A DNA stretch of 64,000 bases from Lysobacterales bacterium 63-13 (GTDB lineage Bacteria; Pseudomonadota; Gammaproteobacteria; Xanthomonadales; Rhodanobacteraceae), in the NCBI GenBank assembly GCA_001899855.1, contig MKWR01000006.1, positions 1-64,000 of the forward strand, read 5' to 3'. How positions within the stretch are numbered: the first letter of the stretch is position 1; every line of letters begins with the position of its first letter. Below, piece after piece: positions 56,676-64,000 of the stretch. Below the pieces are notes generated by a model. It was not told the DNA's origin and made no database searches. It saw nothing but the letters and a program-made list of their open reading frames with translations. Position numbers and translations under genes: made by a program.

Positions 56676-57596
56676 TCAAATCGCTTGCAGCGCAGACTCG
56701 ATCAAACCGGATTCACCGAGGACGCGCTCGGCCTGTGCATGATACCCCGCACTCAGCGGAAGCAGCGGCAGGCGCAAATGGTCTGCGCCGAAACCAAGCC
56801 GCTGCAGGCACCATTTGACCGGAATCGGATTCGGCTCGAGCGCAAGCAGGGCAAACAGCTCGTGCAGGTGCCGATCGAGACGTCGTGCACTTTCGGCATC
56901 ACCCTCGGCTGCATGCGCGCACAGATCCTGCATTGCCGCCGGAGCGACATTGGCGGCGACGGAAACCACGCCGGCGGCACCAGCCAGGATCGCGCGGGCG
57001 GACGTCGGATCGTCGCCGGAGAACACGGCGAATGCCGCATTGGCGAGGGCCAGCAGATCGCGCATGCGTGCTTCGTCGGCACGGGCTTCCTTGATGCCGA
57101 TGATGGCGGGGTGCGCGCACAGGCGCGCAACCGTCTCCGGCAACAAGTCACAGGAAGTCCGCGATGGCACGTTGTACAACATGATCGGCAAGCCGCCCTT
57201 GTCGGCGACTTCGGAATAATGCCGGTACAGGCCTTCCTGGGTCGGTCGCACATAGGCCGGGGTGACAACCAGGGCCATGTCGGCGCCCGCCGCCGCGGCG
57301 AGGCGGGTCTGCTCGATGGTCTTGCGCGTCGACTGCATTCCGCTGCCGGCCAGCAATGGCACGCGATCGGCGATTTCGCGCCGCGCCACCTCGACCAGCG
57401 TCGTGAATTCCGTCGCATCCAGCGCCGCGCCCTCGCCCGTGGATCCGGCAACGACAAGGCCACGCGTGCCCGAGCGGATCTGGAATCCGACGAGGCGGCG
57501 GAACGCGTCCAGGTCAAGCGCATCGTCGCTGGCGCGGAACGGCGTCGCGAGTGCGCAGATGCTACCGGTGAGTTTCAAGGGCAAGGGGATGTGCAC
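56676..57596 (-). CDS. dapA: 4-hydroxy-tetrahydrodipicolinate synthase
   Basis: GTRGLVVAGSTGEGAALDATEF, LYNVPSRTSCDL, IIGIKEARAD. Confidence 0.95.
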   Translation of the reverse strand: MHIPLPLKLTGSICALATPFRASDDALDLDAFRRLVGFQIRSGTRGLVVAGSTGEGAALDATEFTTLVEVARREIADRVPLLAGSGMQSTRKTIEQTRLAAAAGADMALVVTPAYVRPTQEGLYRHYSEVADKGGLPIMLYNVPSRTSCDLLPETVARLCAHPAIIGIKEARADEARMRDLLALANAAFAVFSGDDPTSARAILAGAAGVVSVAANVAPAAMQDLCAHAAEGDAESARRLDRHLHELFALLALEPNPIPVKWCLQRLGFGADHLRLPLLPLSAGYHAQAERVLGESGLIESALQAI

Positions 57597-57743
57597 ATGC
57601 GAGAACGGCGGATGTTAGGTGGAACCGCCAGCGAAGTCCATTGCCACCTGGACGGTGTTGGCCGGCTCCCTTGCGACCCTTCCGGGTCGACAGTATCCTG
57701 CAAGAACAGTCGCTCCGACTGCAGCAGCAGCGCCCAACATTCC

Positions 57744-58328
57744 GTGAAGCAGGCAGCCAAGCAGATCTCCAGCGATCGAACGTCTCGCCCCGGCGCGAAC
57801 GACAACTATCTGCTGGTGAGCGTGTTTGCCGAGCCACAGCAATCACCGCTTTTCGCAGTCAGCAAAAGGGTTACCGATTGCGGCTGCAACGTCGCCGAAG
57901 CACGCGTTGCGGCGCTCGGTGCCGAACTCAGCGTGCAGGTGCTCGCGCAAGGGTCGTGGGATGCGATTGCCAAACTCGAGAATGCCCTGGCCAAGCTCGA
58001 TCGCGACGGCGAGCTGCGCCTGTCCCATCACCGCACCAGTGCCAGGCAGCCGCAGAGCAACCAGTTGCCTTATGTCGTCGAAGTCATAGCCGCCGACCGC
58101 CCGGGCATCCTCAGCCAGTTGGCCGAGTTTTTCGCCGGCCACAACATCAGCATCGAGCAACTCAACTCCACCCGCTACAACGCCATGCAGACCGGCGCCG
58201 ACATGTTTTCCGCACAGATAACCATCGGCATCCCCAACACCATGCACCTGGCCGCGTTGCGCGACGATTTCCTCGAGTTCTGCGATGGATTGAATCTCGA
58301 CGCGATCATGGATCCGATGAAATTCTGA
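57744..58328 (+). CDS. gcvR: glycine cleavage system regulator-like ACT-domain protein
   Basis: two ACT domains; probable GTG start at 57744 inside longer ORF 56649..58328. Confidence 0.8.
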   Translation: MKQAAKQISSDRTSRPGANDNYLLVSVFAEPQQSPLFAVSKRVTDCGCNVAEARVAALGAELSVQVLAQGSWDAIAKLENALAKLDRDGELRLSHHRTSARQPQSNQLPYVVEVIAADRPGILSQLAEFFAGHNISIEQLNSTRYNAMQTGADMFSAQITIGIPNTMHLAALRDDFLEFCDGLNLDAIMDPMKF

Positions 58329-58347
58329 TGGCGGCCAGCACACCAGC

Positions 58348-58824
58348 ATGAGCGCAGGAAAATCCGTCGCGATCGGCAAGAAGGTACCGCAACTCAGCGG
58401 CACGACTGATGCCGGAACACCCCTGGATCTCGCGTCCTTTCGCGGAAAGTGGATCGTGATCTATTTCTATCCGCGTGACTCGACGCCGGGATGCACGACC
58501 GAAGCCGGTGATTTTCGCGACCTGTACAGCAAGTTCCGCAGATTGAATTGCGAAATCCTCGGCGTTTCGCGCGATTCGGTTGCTTCGCATGCCCGCTTCC
58601 GCGCCAAGCAGCAGCTTCCGTTCGCGCTGATCGCCGACACCGATGAAACCTGGTGCAAGGCCTTTGACGTGATCCACGAGAAGGTGCTCTACGGCAAGCG
58701 CCACCTTGGCATCGTGCGCAGCACGTTTCTTGTCGATGCAGAGGGAATCCTGCGCGCCGAATGGCGTGCGCTGAAGGTTCCCGGCCATGCCGCGGCCGTC
58801 CTGGAGCAGTTGGCATCCGCGTGA
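58348..58824 (+). CDS. bcp: thioredoxin-dependent thiol peroxidase (Bcp/PrxQ)
   Basis: VIYFYPRDSTPGCTTEAGDFRD. Confidence 0.96.
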   Translation: MSAGKSVAIGKKVPQLSGTTDAGTPLDLASFRGKWIVIYFYPRDSTPGCTTEAGDFRDLYSKFRRLNCEILGVSRDSVASHARFRAKQQLPFALIADTDETWCKAFDVIHEKVLYGKRHLGIVRSTFLVDAEGILRAEWRALKVPGHAAAVLEQLASA

Positions 58825-58906
58825 GCAGACCCAGCATCCGCAACTCCTTTTCCTGCCCGCCTTCCTGGCGCGGCCACTTTTCCGTTCCATCCAACGAGGC
58901 TCGTGC

Positions 58907-60301
58907 ATGACTCGAGGCAAGCGCATCTACGTACTCGACACCAACGTGTTGATGCACGATCCGACTTCACTGTTCCGATTCGAGGAACATGACGTCTTCA
59001 TTCCAATGACCGTGCTGGAAGAACTGGACGCGGCGAAGAAGGGCCAATCGGAAGTGTCGCGCAATGCGCGCCAGGTCAGCCGCTTCATCAATGAACTGAT
59101 CGAGAACGACAAGAGCCGTAGAATCGAGGAAGGCCTCGACCTGCAGCTGCCGCAGGGCCTGCGCCTCGATCGCAATGCCAAGGTCGGGCGCCTGCACTTC
59201 CAGAACCAGGTCGCCGAGAGCAGCAACGGCAAGAAGCGCCACGTTCCGGACAACCTGATCCTCGCCTCGGTGGTCGCCTTGCGCGACGCCCATCCGGATG
59301 TCCCGGTGGTGCTGGTCACCAAGGACATCAACCTGCGCATCAAGGCCTCGATCGCGGGCATCACCGCCGAGGACTACGAGAACGATCGCGCACTCGATGA
59401 TTTCAGCTTGCTGTATGCCGGCCACAACGAGTTGCCGGCGGATTTCTGGGAGCTCCACCCCGAGTTGCGTTCGTGGTCGGAGCGCGGCCACACCTACTAC
59501 GAAGTCACCGTTTCCGAAAAGGAGGACTGGCATCCGCACCAGTTCCTCTACCTGCCCGGCGAGAATGAAGTCGAGCTGCGCGTCCTCAGCCTGGGCAGCG
59601 GCAAGGCGATCCTGCAGATCGTCGACGATTATTTCACCGGTTCGCACACGATCTGGGGAATCCAGGCGCGCAATCGCGAACAGAACTTCGCACTGAATGC
59701 CTTGATGGATCCCGAAGTCGATTTTGTCAGCCTGCTCGGCACGGCCGGCACCGGCAAGACCCTGCTCGCCTTGGCCGCGGGCCTGGCCCAGGTCATGGAC
59801 CAGCAACGCTACCGCGAGATCATCATGACCCGCGCCACCGTATCGGTTGGCGAGGACATCGGCTTCCTGCCCGGCACCGAAGAGGAAAAGATGACGCCGT
59901 GGATGGGCGCATTGACCGACAACCTCGAAGTGCTGACCTCGCCACAGGAAGGCGGTGCCTGGGGTCGCGCCGCGACCAACGACCTGCTCGCTTCGCGGAT
60001 CAAGATCCGCGCCATGAACTTCATGCGCGGCCGCACCTTCCTGAATCGCTACATGATCGTCGACGAGGCGCAGAACCTGACGCCCAAGCAGATGAAGACG
60101 CTGATCACGCGCGCCGGACCGGGCACCAAGATCATCTGCCTGGGAAATGTCGAACAGATCGATACGCCGTACCTGACGGAAACGACATCCGGCTTGACCT
60201 ATGCGGTCGATCGTTTCAAGAGTTGGGGGCATTCGGCCCACCTGACCTTGCGCCGCGGCGAGCGTTCACGCCTGGCGGACATTGCTTCCGAAGTCCTCTG
60301 A
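58907..60301 (+). CDS. PIN-PhoH family ATPase
   Basis: PIN: YVLDTNVLMHDPTSL; PhoH: LLGTAGTGKTLLALAAGLAQV, MIVDEAQNLTPKQMKTLITRAG. Confidence 0.95.
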   Translation: MTRGKRIYVLDTNVLMHDPTSLFRFEEHDVFIPMTVLEELDAAKKGQSEVSRNARQVSRFINELIENDKSRRIEEGLDLQLPQGLRLDRNAKVGRLHFQNQVAESSNGKKRHVPDNLILASVVALRDAHPDVPVVLVTKDINLRIKASIAGITAEDYENDRALDDFSLLYAGHNELPADFWELHPELRSWSERGHTYYEVTVSEKEDWHPHQFLYLPGENEVELRVLSLGSGKAILQIVDDYFTGSHTIWGIQARNREQNFALNALMDPEVDFVSLLGTAGTGKTLLALAAGLAQVMDQQRYREIIMTRATVSVGEDIGFLPGTEEEKMTPWMGALTDNLEVLTSPQEGGAWGRAATNDLLASRIKIRAMNFMRGRTFLNRYMIVDEAQNLTPKQMKTLITRAGPGTKIICLGNVEQIDTPYLTETTSGLTYAVDRFKSWGHSAHLTLRRGERSRLADIASEVL

Positions 60302-60346
60302 CACGGCAGCGGGATCGTCACAGGAAGCGTGCGCACGCCGGCTGAT

Positions 60347-60385
60347 GCACGCGGCGGAATCCACAACGCGGGTTCCGCCGTGTGC
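60347..60385. repeat. REP-like hairpin GCACGCGGCGGAATCC...GGGTTCCGCCGTGTGC
   Basis: 16-nt arms, two mismatch/wobble positions; core GGCGGAA/TTCCGCC shared with 28.4 kb elements. Confidence 0.75.
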
Positions 60386-60492
60386 AAACCTCAAGGCGGC
60401 ACGGCCCATAGACGCGAAAACGTCATCCGCGCTTGCAGCCCGGAGCAATCGATTTGCCCGGGCAACGCTGAAGGACCGGATTGTGCTTGCGG

Positions 60493-61683
60493 CTAGAAGC
60501 GCCAGGCCCAGGCGGCTTGATATTCGACCTGGTTGCCGGTCACACGGTTGGCCGAGCGGTAACTCGGCACGCCGAGGAAATATGGCGCACTGGAATAAAT
60601 CGCCTGCACGCTGAGGATTGCCTGCTGCCCGGTATGGCGCGAGTAGCCAATCGCCACCGTGTGGTCTGCCGGATCACCGCCAAGCGCGTTGCGCAGGAGA
60701 CTTGACGTTGGCGAGGGCTGCTGGCGAGTCGTGTAGCGAAGCTCGACATTGCCGAGAGACTGATTGCGCAAGGTCCAGCCGGCCGAATAGACCGTCAGGT
60801 CATCCCAGGCGAAAACCGGGCTGACTCCGGAACCGAGCAAGGCGAGGAAGCGCCGTGGCAGGGCTGGACTGGTGAACGGCGTGACGTCACTGTAGACGAC
60901 GCGTTGCGCGCCGACATCGACGCTCATGGCCGGCGTCAATGCATAGCTGAAACCCATGCTCGCGCTGGCTGGAATATCGAACTGTCCCGGATCGGAATAG
61001 ACACCGCGCAAGGACTTCAGCGCATCCATGTTCACGCGCGACTGGTAGGCCGCATTCCAGCTCAGGCGGTTGAACAGCTCGTTGCCGACATCAAGACGCA
61101 CGCCGGCGCCGTATGAGCTTTCGCCGGGCAGCATGGGCCAGATCGGCAAGCCATCGCGCAAGGTCGATTCACCAAGGCCGAGGCTGGCAAAACGCTGATA
61201 GGCAAGTATTGCCGTCACCCCGAATGATCCCGACGCGCCCCACTGGCCGGTCAATGAAGGGGCCACGATGGTGCGCTTGAGAGCGATGTCGGAAAATTCA
61301 TTGCCGACATCAAGGCGCGGGCTGGACAGTGCCGATACGCGATTGTCCACGCGCTGTTCGGCAATCGACAAGTTCAGGCGGCCAATTGGCTGGTTGCCGA
61401 GGACGTGCAGGGTCAAGGCAAAATTGGCCAAGGCGTCCTGCGCATCGGTAATCTGCGGCGCATCACGCTCGGTTTGCGGAGCCCAGGCAAATGCCGGAGT
61501 GATGCTGGCCAGGGCATAGTTGCGCCAACGCTGTGGCACGCTGGCGGCGGACGCTTCGGCAACAGTCATCCCCGGCGATGCATGCGGTACGCTCGCCGCG
61601 CTCGCCGCCAAGGAAATCGGGAGCGTCAGCGCGATGCCGAGCGCTCCCATGATGCTTGCTGTTGCTGCTGTTGGCCGCTGCAT
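60493..61683 (-). CDS. outer-membrane beta-barrel-like protein
   Basis: signal peptide; alternating strand pattern; C-terminal aromatic AAWAWRF. Confidence 0.65.
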   Translation of the reverse strand: MQRPTAATASIMGALGIALTLPISLAASAASVPHASPGMTVAEASAASVPQRWRNYALASITPAFAWAPQTERDAPQITDAQDALANFALTLHVLGNQPIGRLNLSIAEQRVDNRVSALSSPRLDVGNEFSDIALKRTIVAPSLTGQWGASGSFGVTAILAYQRFASLGLGESTLRDGLPIWPMLPGESSYGAGVRLDVGNELFNRLSWNAAYQSRVNMDALKSLRGVYSDPGQFDIPASASMGFSYALTPAMSVDVGAQRVVYSDVTPFTSPALPRRFLALLGSGVSPVFAWDDLTVYSAGWTLRNQSLGNVELRYTTRQQPSPTSSLLRNALGGDPADHTVAIGYSRHTGQQAILSVQAIYSSAPYFLGVPSYRSANRVTGNQVEYQAAWAWRF

Positions 61684-61877
61684 TGCCCTGTTGCTGCGGT
61701 TGGGGAAGGAGTGTCTGTGTTGCGTTGCGGATATTGGCGTAAAAGCAACAGCGGGTCAAGTACGCAACAATCACGCCAGCCGATCATTTTCATTGGGCCA
61801 GCAGTGCTTTGCGCGAAACTTTGCAGACGCCTGCCGAACTCGTTGTCCGAACCATTTGTTGCAGGAAACCAACACCG

Positions 61878-62705
61878 ATGAAACCATTCCCTACACGCCT
61901 GCCGCCGCCCTGTGCCATGACCATTGCCGGTTCCGATTCCGGTGGTGGGGCCGGCATCCAGGCCGACCTGCGCAGCTTTGCCGCGTTCGGCGTGCATGGC
62001 CTCAGTGCGATCACCGCGGTTACGGCGCAGAACACCCGCGGCGTCACCGATATTGAAATGCTGCCGCAGCGCATCGTGCGCGCGCAGATCGCGGCGCTGC
62101 TCGATGATTTCCGCGTCGGTGCAATCAAGATCGGCATGCTGGGAACGCCATCGCTTTGCCGGGCCATTGCCGAAGCGCTGGCAGGCCATCGCGGCATCCC
62201 GCTGATAGTCGACCCGGTGCTGATTGCGACCAGCGGCGCATCGCTGTCCCGCGGCAGGCTGGTTGCCGCGATCCGCCAGCATCTGATCCCGCGCGCGGAT
62301 TTGCTGACGCCGAACGTTCCCGAGGCCGAGCAGTTGCTCGGCCGCAGCTTGCACAACCGCGACGACCTGCTCGATGCAGCCCACGACCTGCGCAAGCAAG
62401 GTGCGCGTGCAGTTCTGCTCAAGGGCGGCCATGTGCCGGGGGCGCAGGTCTTCGATGTCCTGCTCAGCGATTCCGGCACGCGCTGGTTTTCACATCCGCG
62501 CATCGCCGTGGAAGGCCATGGCACCGGTTGCACGCTGGCGGCTGCCATTGCCGCCGGCGTCGCCAAGGGCGGTTCGATGGAGACCGCGGTGGCCGCGGCG
62601 ATCGACTTCGTCAATCGTGGACTGGCCCTCTCCTATCGACCCGGCAAGGGCTCAATCGCCGTGCTCGATCACCTTGCCGCGGCGCCGGCGTCCATCAAGC
62701 CTTGA
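61878..62705 (+). CDS. thiD: hydroxymethylpyrimidine/phosphomethylpyrimidine kinase
   Basis: TIAGSDSGGGAGIQADLRSFAAFGVHG; VEGHGTGCTLAAAIAAGVA. Confidence 0.95.
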   Translation: MKPFPTRLPPPCAMTIAGSDSGGGAGIQADLRSFAAFGVHGLSAITAVTAQNTRGVTDIEMLPQRIVRAQIAALLDDFRVGAIKIGMLGTPSLCRAIAEALAGHRGIPLIVDPVLIATSGASLSRGRLVAAIRQHLIPRADLLTPNVPEAEQLLGRSLHNRDDLLDAAHDLRKQGARAVLLKGGHVPGAQVFDVLLSDSGTRWFSHPRIAVEGHGTGCTLAAAIAAGVAKGGSMETAVAAAIDFVNRGLALSYRPGKGSIAVLDHLAAAPASIKP

Positions 62706-63705
62706 TGCGTTCGATCAAGGCATCGGTGAATGTGCTCGTGGTGCCGCTGCCACCGAGATCGGGGGTCAGGCGATCCTGCGCGGCAAGCGTTGCCCGGATC
62801 GCCTCGCGCACCTTGATGGCCTCATCCTCATGGCCGAGATGGCTGAGCATCTGCGCTGCACCCAGCAACAGGGCGCAGGGATTGGCCACACCCTTGCCGG
62901 CAATATCCGGTGCCGATCCATGCACGGCCTCGAAGATCGCCACGTCCGTTCCGATATTCGCGCCCGGAGCAAGGCCAAGCCCGCCGACCAGGCCTGCGCA
63001 GAGGTCGGAAATGATGTCGCCAAACAGGTTGGTGGTGACGATGACGTCGAATTGATGCGGGTTCATCACCAGTTGCATGCAGGTGTTGTCTACGATCATC
63101 TCGTTGAAGGCGATGTCGGCATATTCGCGGGACACATCGCGGGCCGCCCTGAGAAAGATCCCCGAAGTGGTCTTCATGATGTTGGCCTTGTGCACGGCCG
63201 TGACCTTGTGCCGGCGCTGCTTGCGCGCCAGTTCGAACGCATAGCGCACGATGCGCTCGCAACCACGCCGCGAATTGCGGATCAGCGATTGCGCGTGCTC
63301 GCCATCCTCGGACAAGGTCTGGCCTTCCGAGCCATAGGCACCCTCGGTGTTCTCGCGCACGGTGATGATGTCGATGTTCTCGTAGCGCGCCTTGGTGCCG
63401 GGGAAGGTGATCGCCGGGCGCACATTCGCGTACAGGTCGAAATGCTTGCGCAATTCGACATTGAGTGAACTGAAGCCGCCGCCAATGGGCGTGGTCAACG
63501 GTCCCTTGAGGGCAACCTTGTGCCGGCTGATCGCATCAAGGGTCGCTTGCGGCAGCAACTCGCCGACACTCTGCTGTGCCGCCATCCCGGCTTCGACAAA
63601 CTCGTACTTCAGGCCAAGCTTCAACGCATCCAGCACGCGCAATACCGAATCGACGATTTCCGGCCCGATTCCATCACCACGAATGACCGCAATTGTCTGA
63701 CTCAT
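62695..63705 (-). CDS. NAD-dependent type isocitrate dehydrogenase (beta-decarboxylating family)
   Basis: IRGDGIGPEI, ITVRENTEGAYGSEG, TTNLFGDIISDLCAGLVGGLGLAPGANIG, FEAVHGSAPDIAGKG. Confidence 0.92.
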   Translation of the reverse strand: MSQTIAVIRGDGIGPEIVDSVLRVLDALKLGLKYEFVEAGMAAQQSVGELLPQATLDAISRHKVALKGPLTTPIGGGFSSLNVELRKHFDLYANVRPAITFPGTKARYENIDIITVRENTEGAYGSEGQTLSEDGEHAQSLIRNSRRGCERIVRYAFELARKQRRHKVTAVHKANIMKTTSGIFLRAARDVSREYADIAFNEMIVDNTCMQLVMNPHQFDVIVTTNLFGDIISDLCAGLVGGLGLAPGANIGTDVAIFEAVHGSAPDIAGKGVANPCALLLGAAQMLSHLGHEDEAIKVREAIRATLAAQDRLTPDLGGSGTTSTFTDALIERIKA

Positions 63706-63767
63706 CGCTCTCTGAACTCCATGAAACCGGCTTGCCGAAGGCAGCAAGGGGCGCGCATTATCCGAAA

Positions 63768-64000
63768 ATGATGCCGCATCGCACAACCGACATACGACCG
63801 CACCGGCCTGCCCTGCGCTGTTTCGCCCTGCTGGCGGCATTCCTGCTGGCGCTGTCGGAATGCGTCCTGGCGGCACCTTCGCTTGCCGAGGATGCCTACC
63901 TCGACATGCGCCTGGTTGCCGCCTCGGATGTGGCGCCACAGTGGCCGCCGGACCTGGTCATTTCAGGCATCTGGTCCGACGCCTGCCTGCCCTCGGTGCA
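63768..64000 (+). CDS. exported protein, truncated by window end
   Basis: MMPHRTTDIRPHRPALRCFALLAAFLLALSECVLAAPSLAEDAYLDMRLV..., open to 64000. Confidence 0.55.
   Translation, partial: MMPHRTTDIRPHRPALRCFALLAAFLLALSECVLAAPSLAEDAYLDMRLVAASDVAPQWPPDLVISGIWSDACLPSV

Noticed and set aside
61684-61877. TPP riboswitch upstream of thiD
   Set aside because: No THI-box CUGAGA-type core in the leader; thiD is separate from other thi genes here
1-64000. CRISPR arrays, prophage, IS elements, rRNA operons
   Set aside because: No regularly spaced direct repeats, transposase, integrase, phage structural genes or rRNA sequence were recognised in the window

Overview
High-GC chromosomal segment of a gammaproteobacterium, probably Xanthomonadales/Lysobacterales (inferred from gene content and intergenic repeat types). 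It is mostly housekeeping: korB-korA plus a GltD-like flavoprotein, rlmL, tesB, bpt, rlmH-rsfS, sseA, nudix, FKBP, mutL-amiC-tsaE-nnr-queG, panC-panB-folK-pcnB, tRNA-Glu, fdxA, dapA-bamC, gcvR-bcp-phoH, thiD and NAD-type isocitrate dehydrogenase. The accessory-looking parts are (i) an AT-rich left end (1-1350) with two orphan genes, one with a class III cyclase-like Asp...Asp arrangement and one encoding a small membrane protein; (ii) a tandemly duplicated two-gene module (33.7-38.8 kb), each copy a TPR-sulfotransferase followed by a small Sec-exported protein of an unrecognised family, with a hairpin terminator after each copy; (iii) an SPFH/Arc-type RHH gene pair with an upstream palindrome; (iv) a Gld-like ABC transporter with a DUF4340 protein. 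Several dispersed palindromic or heptad repeat families and one structured intergenic RNA candidate (51.56-51.75 kb) are also visible. The best candidate for an undescribed system is the duplicated TPR-sulfotransferase/exported-protein module. All assignments come from reading the translations; no searches were run.
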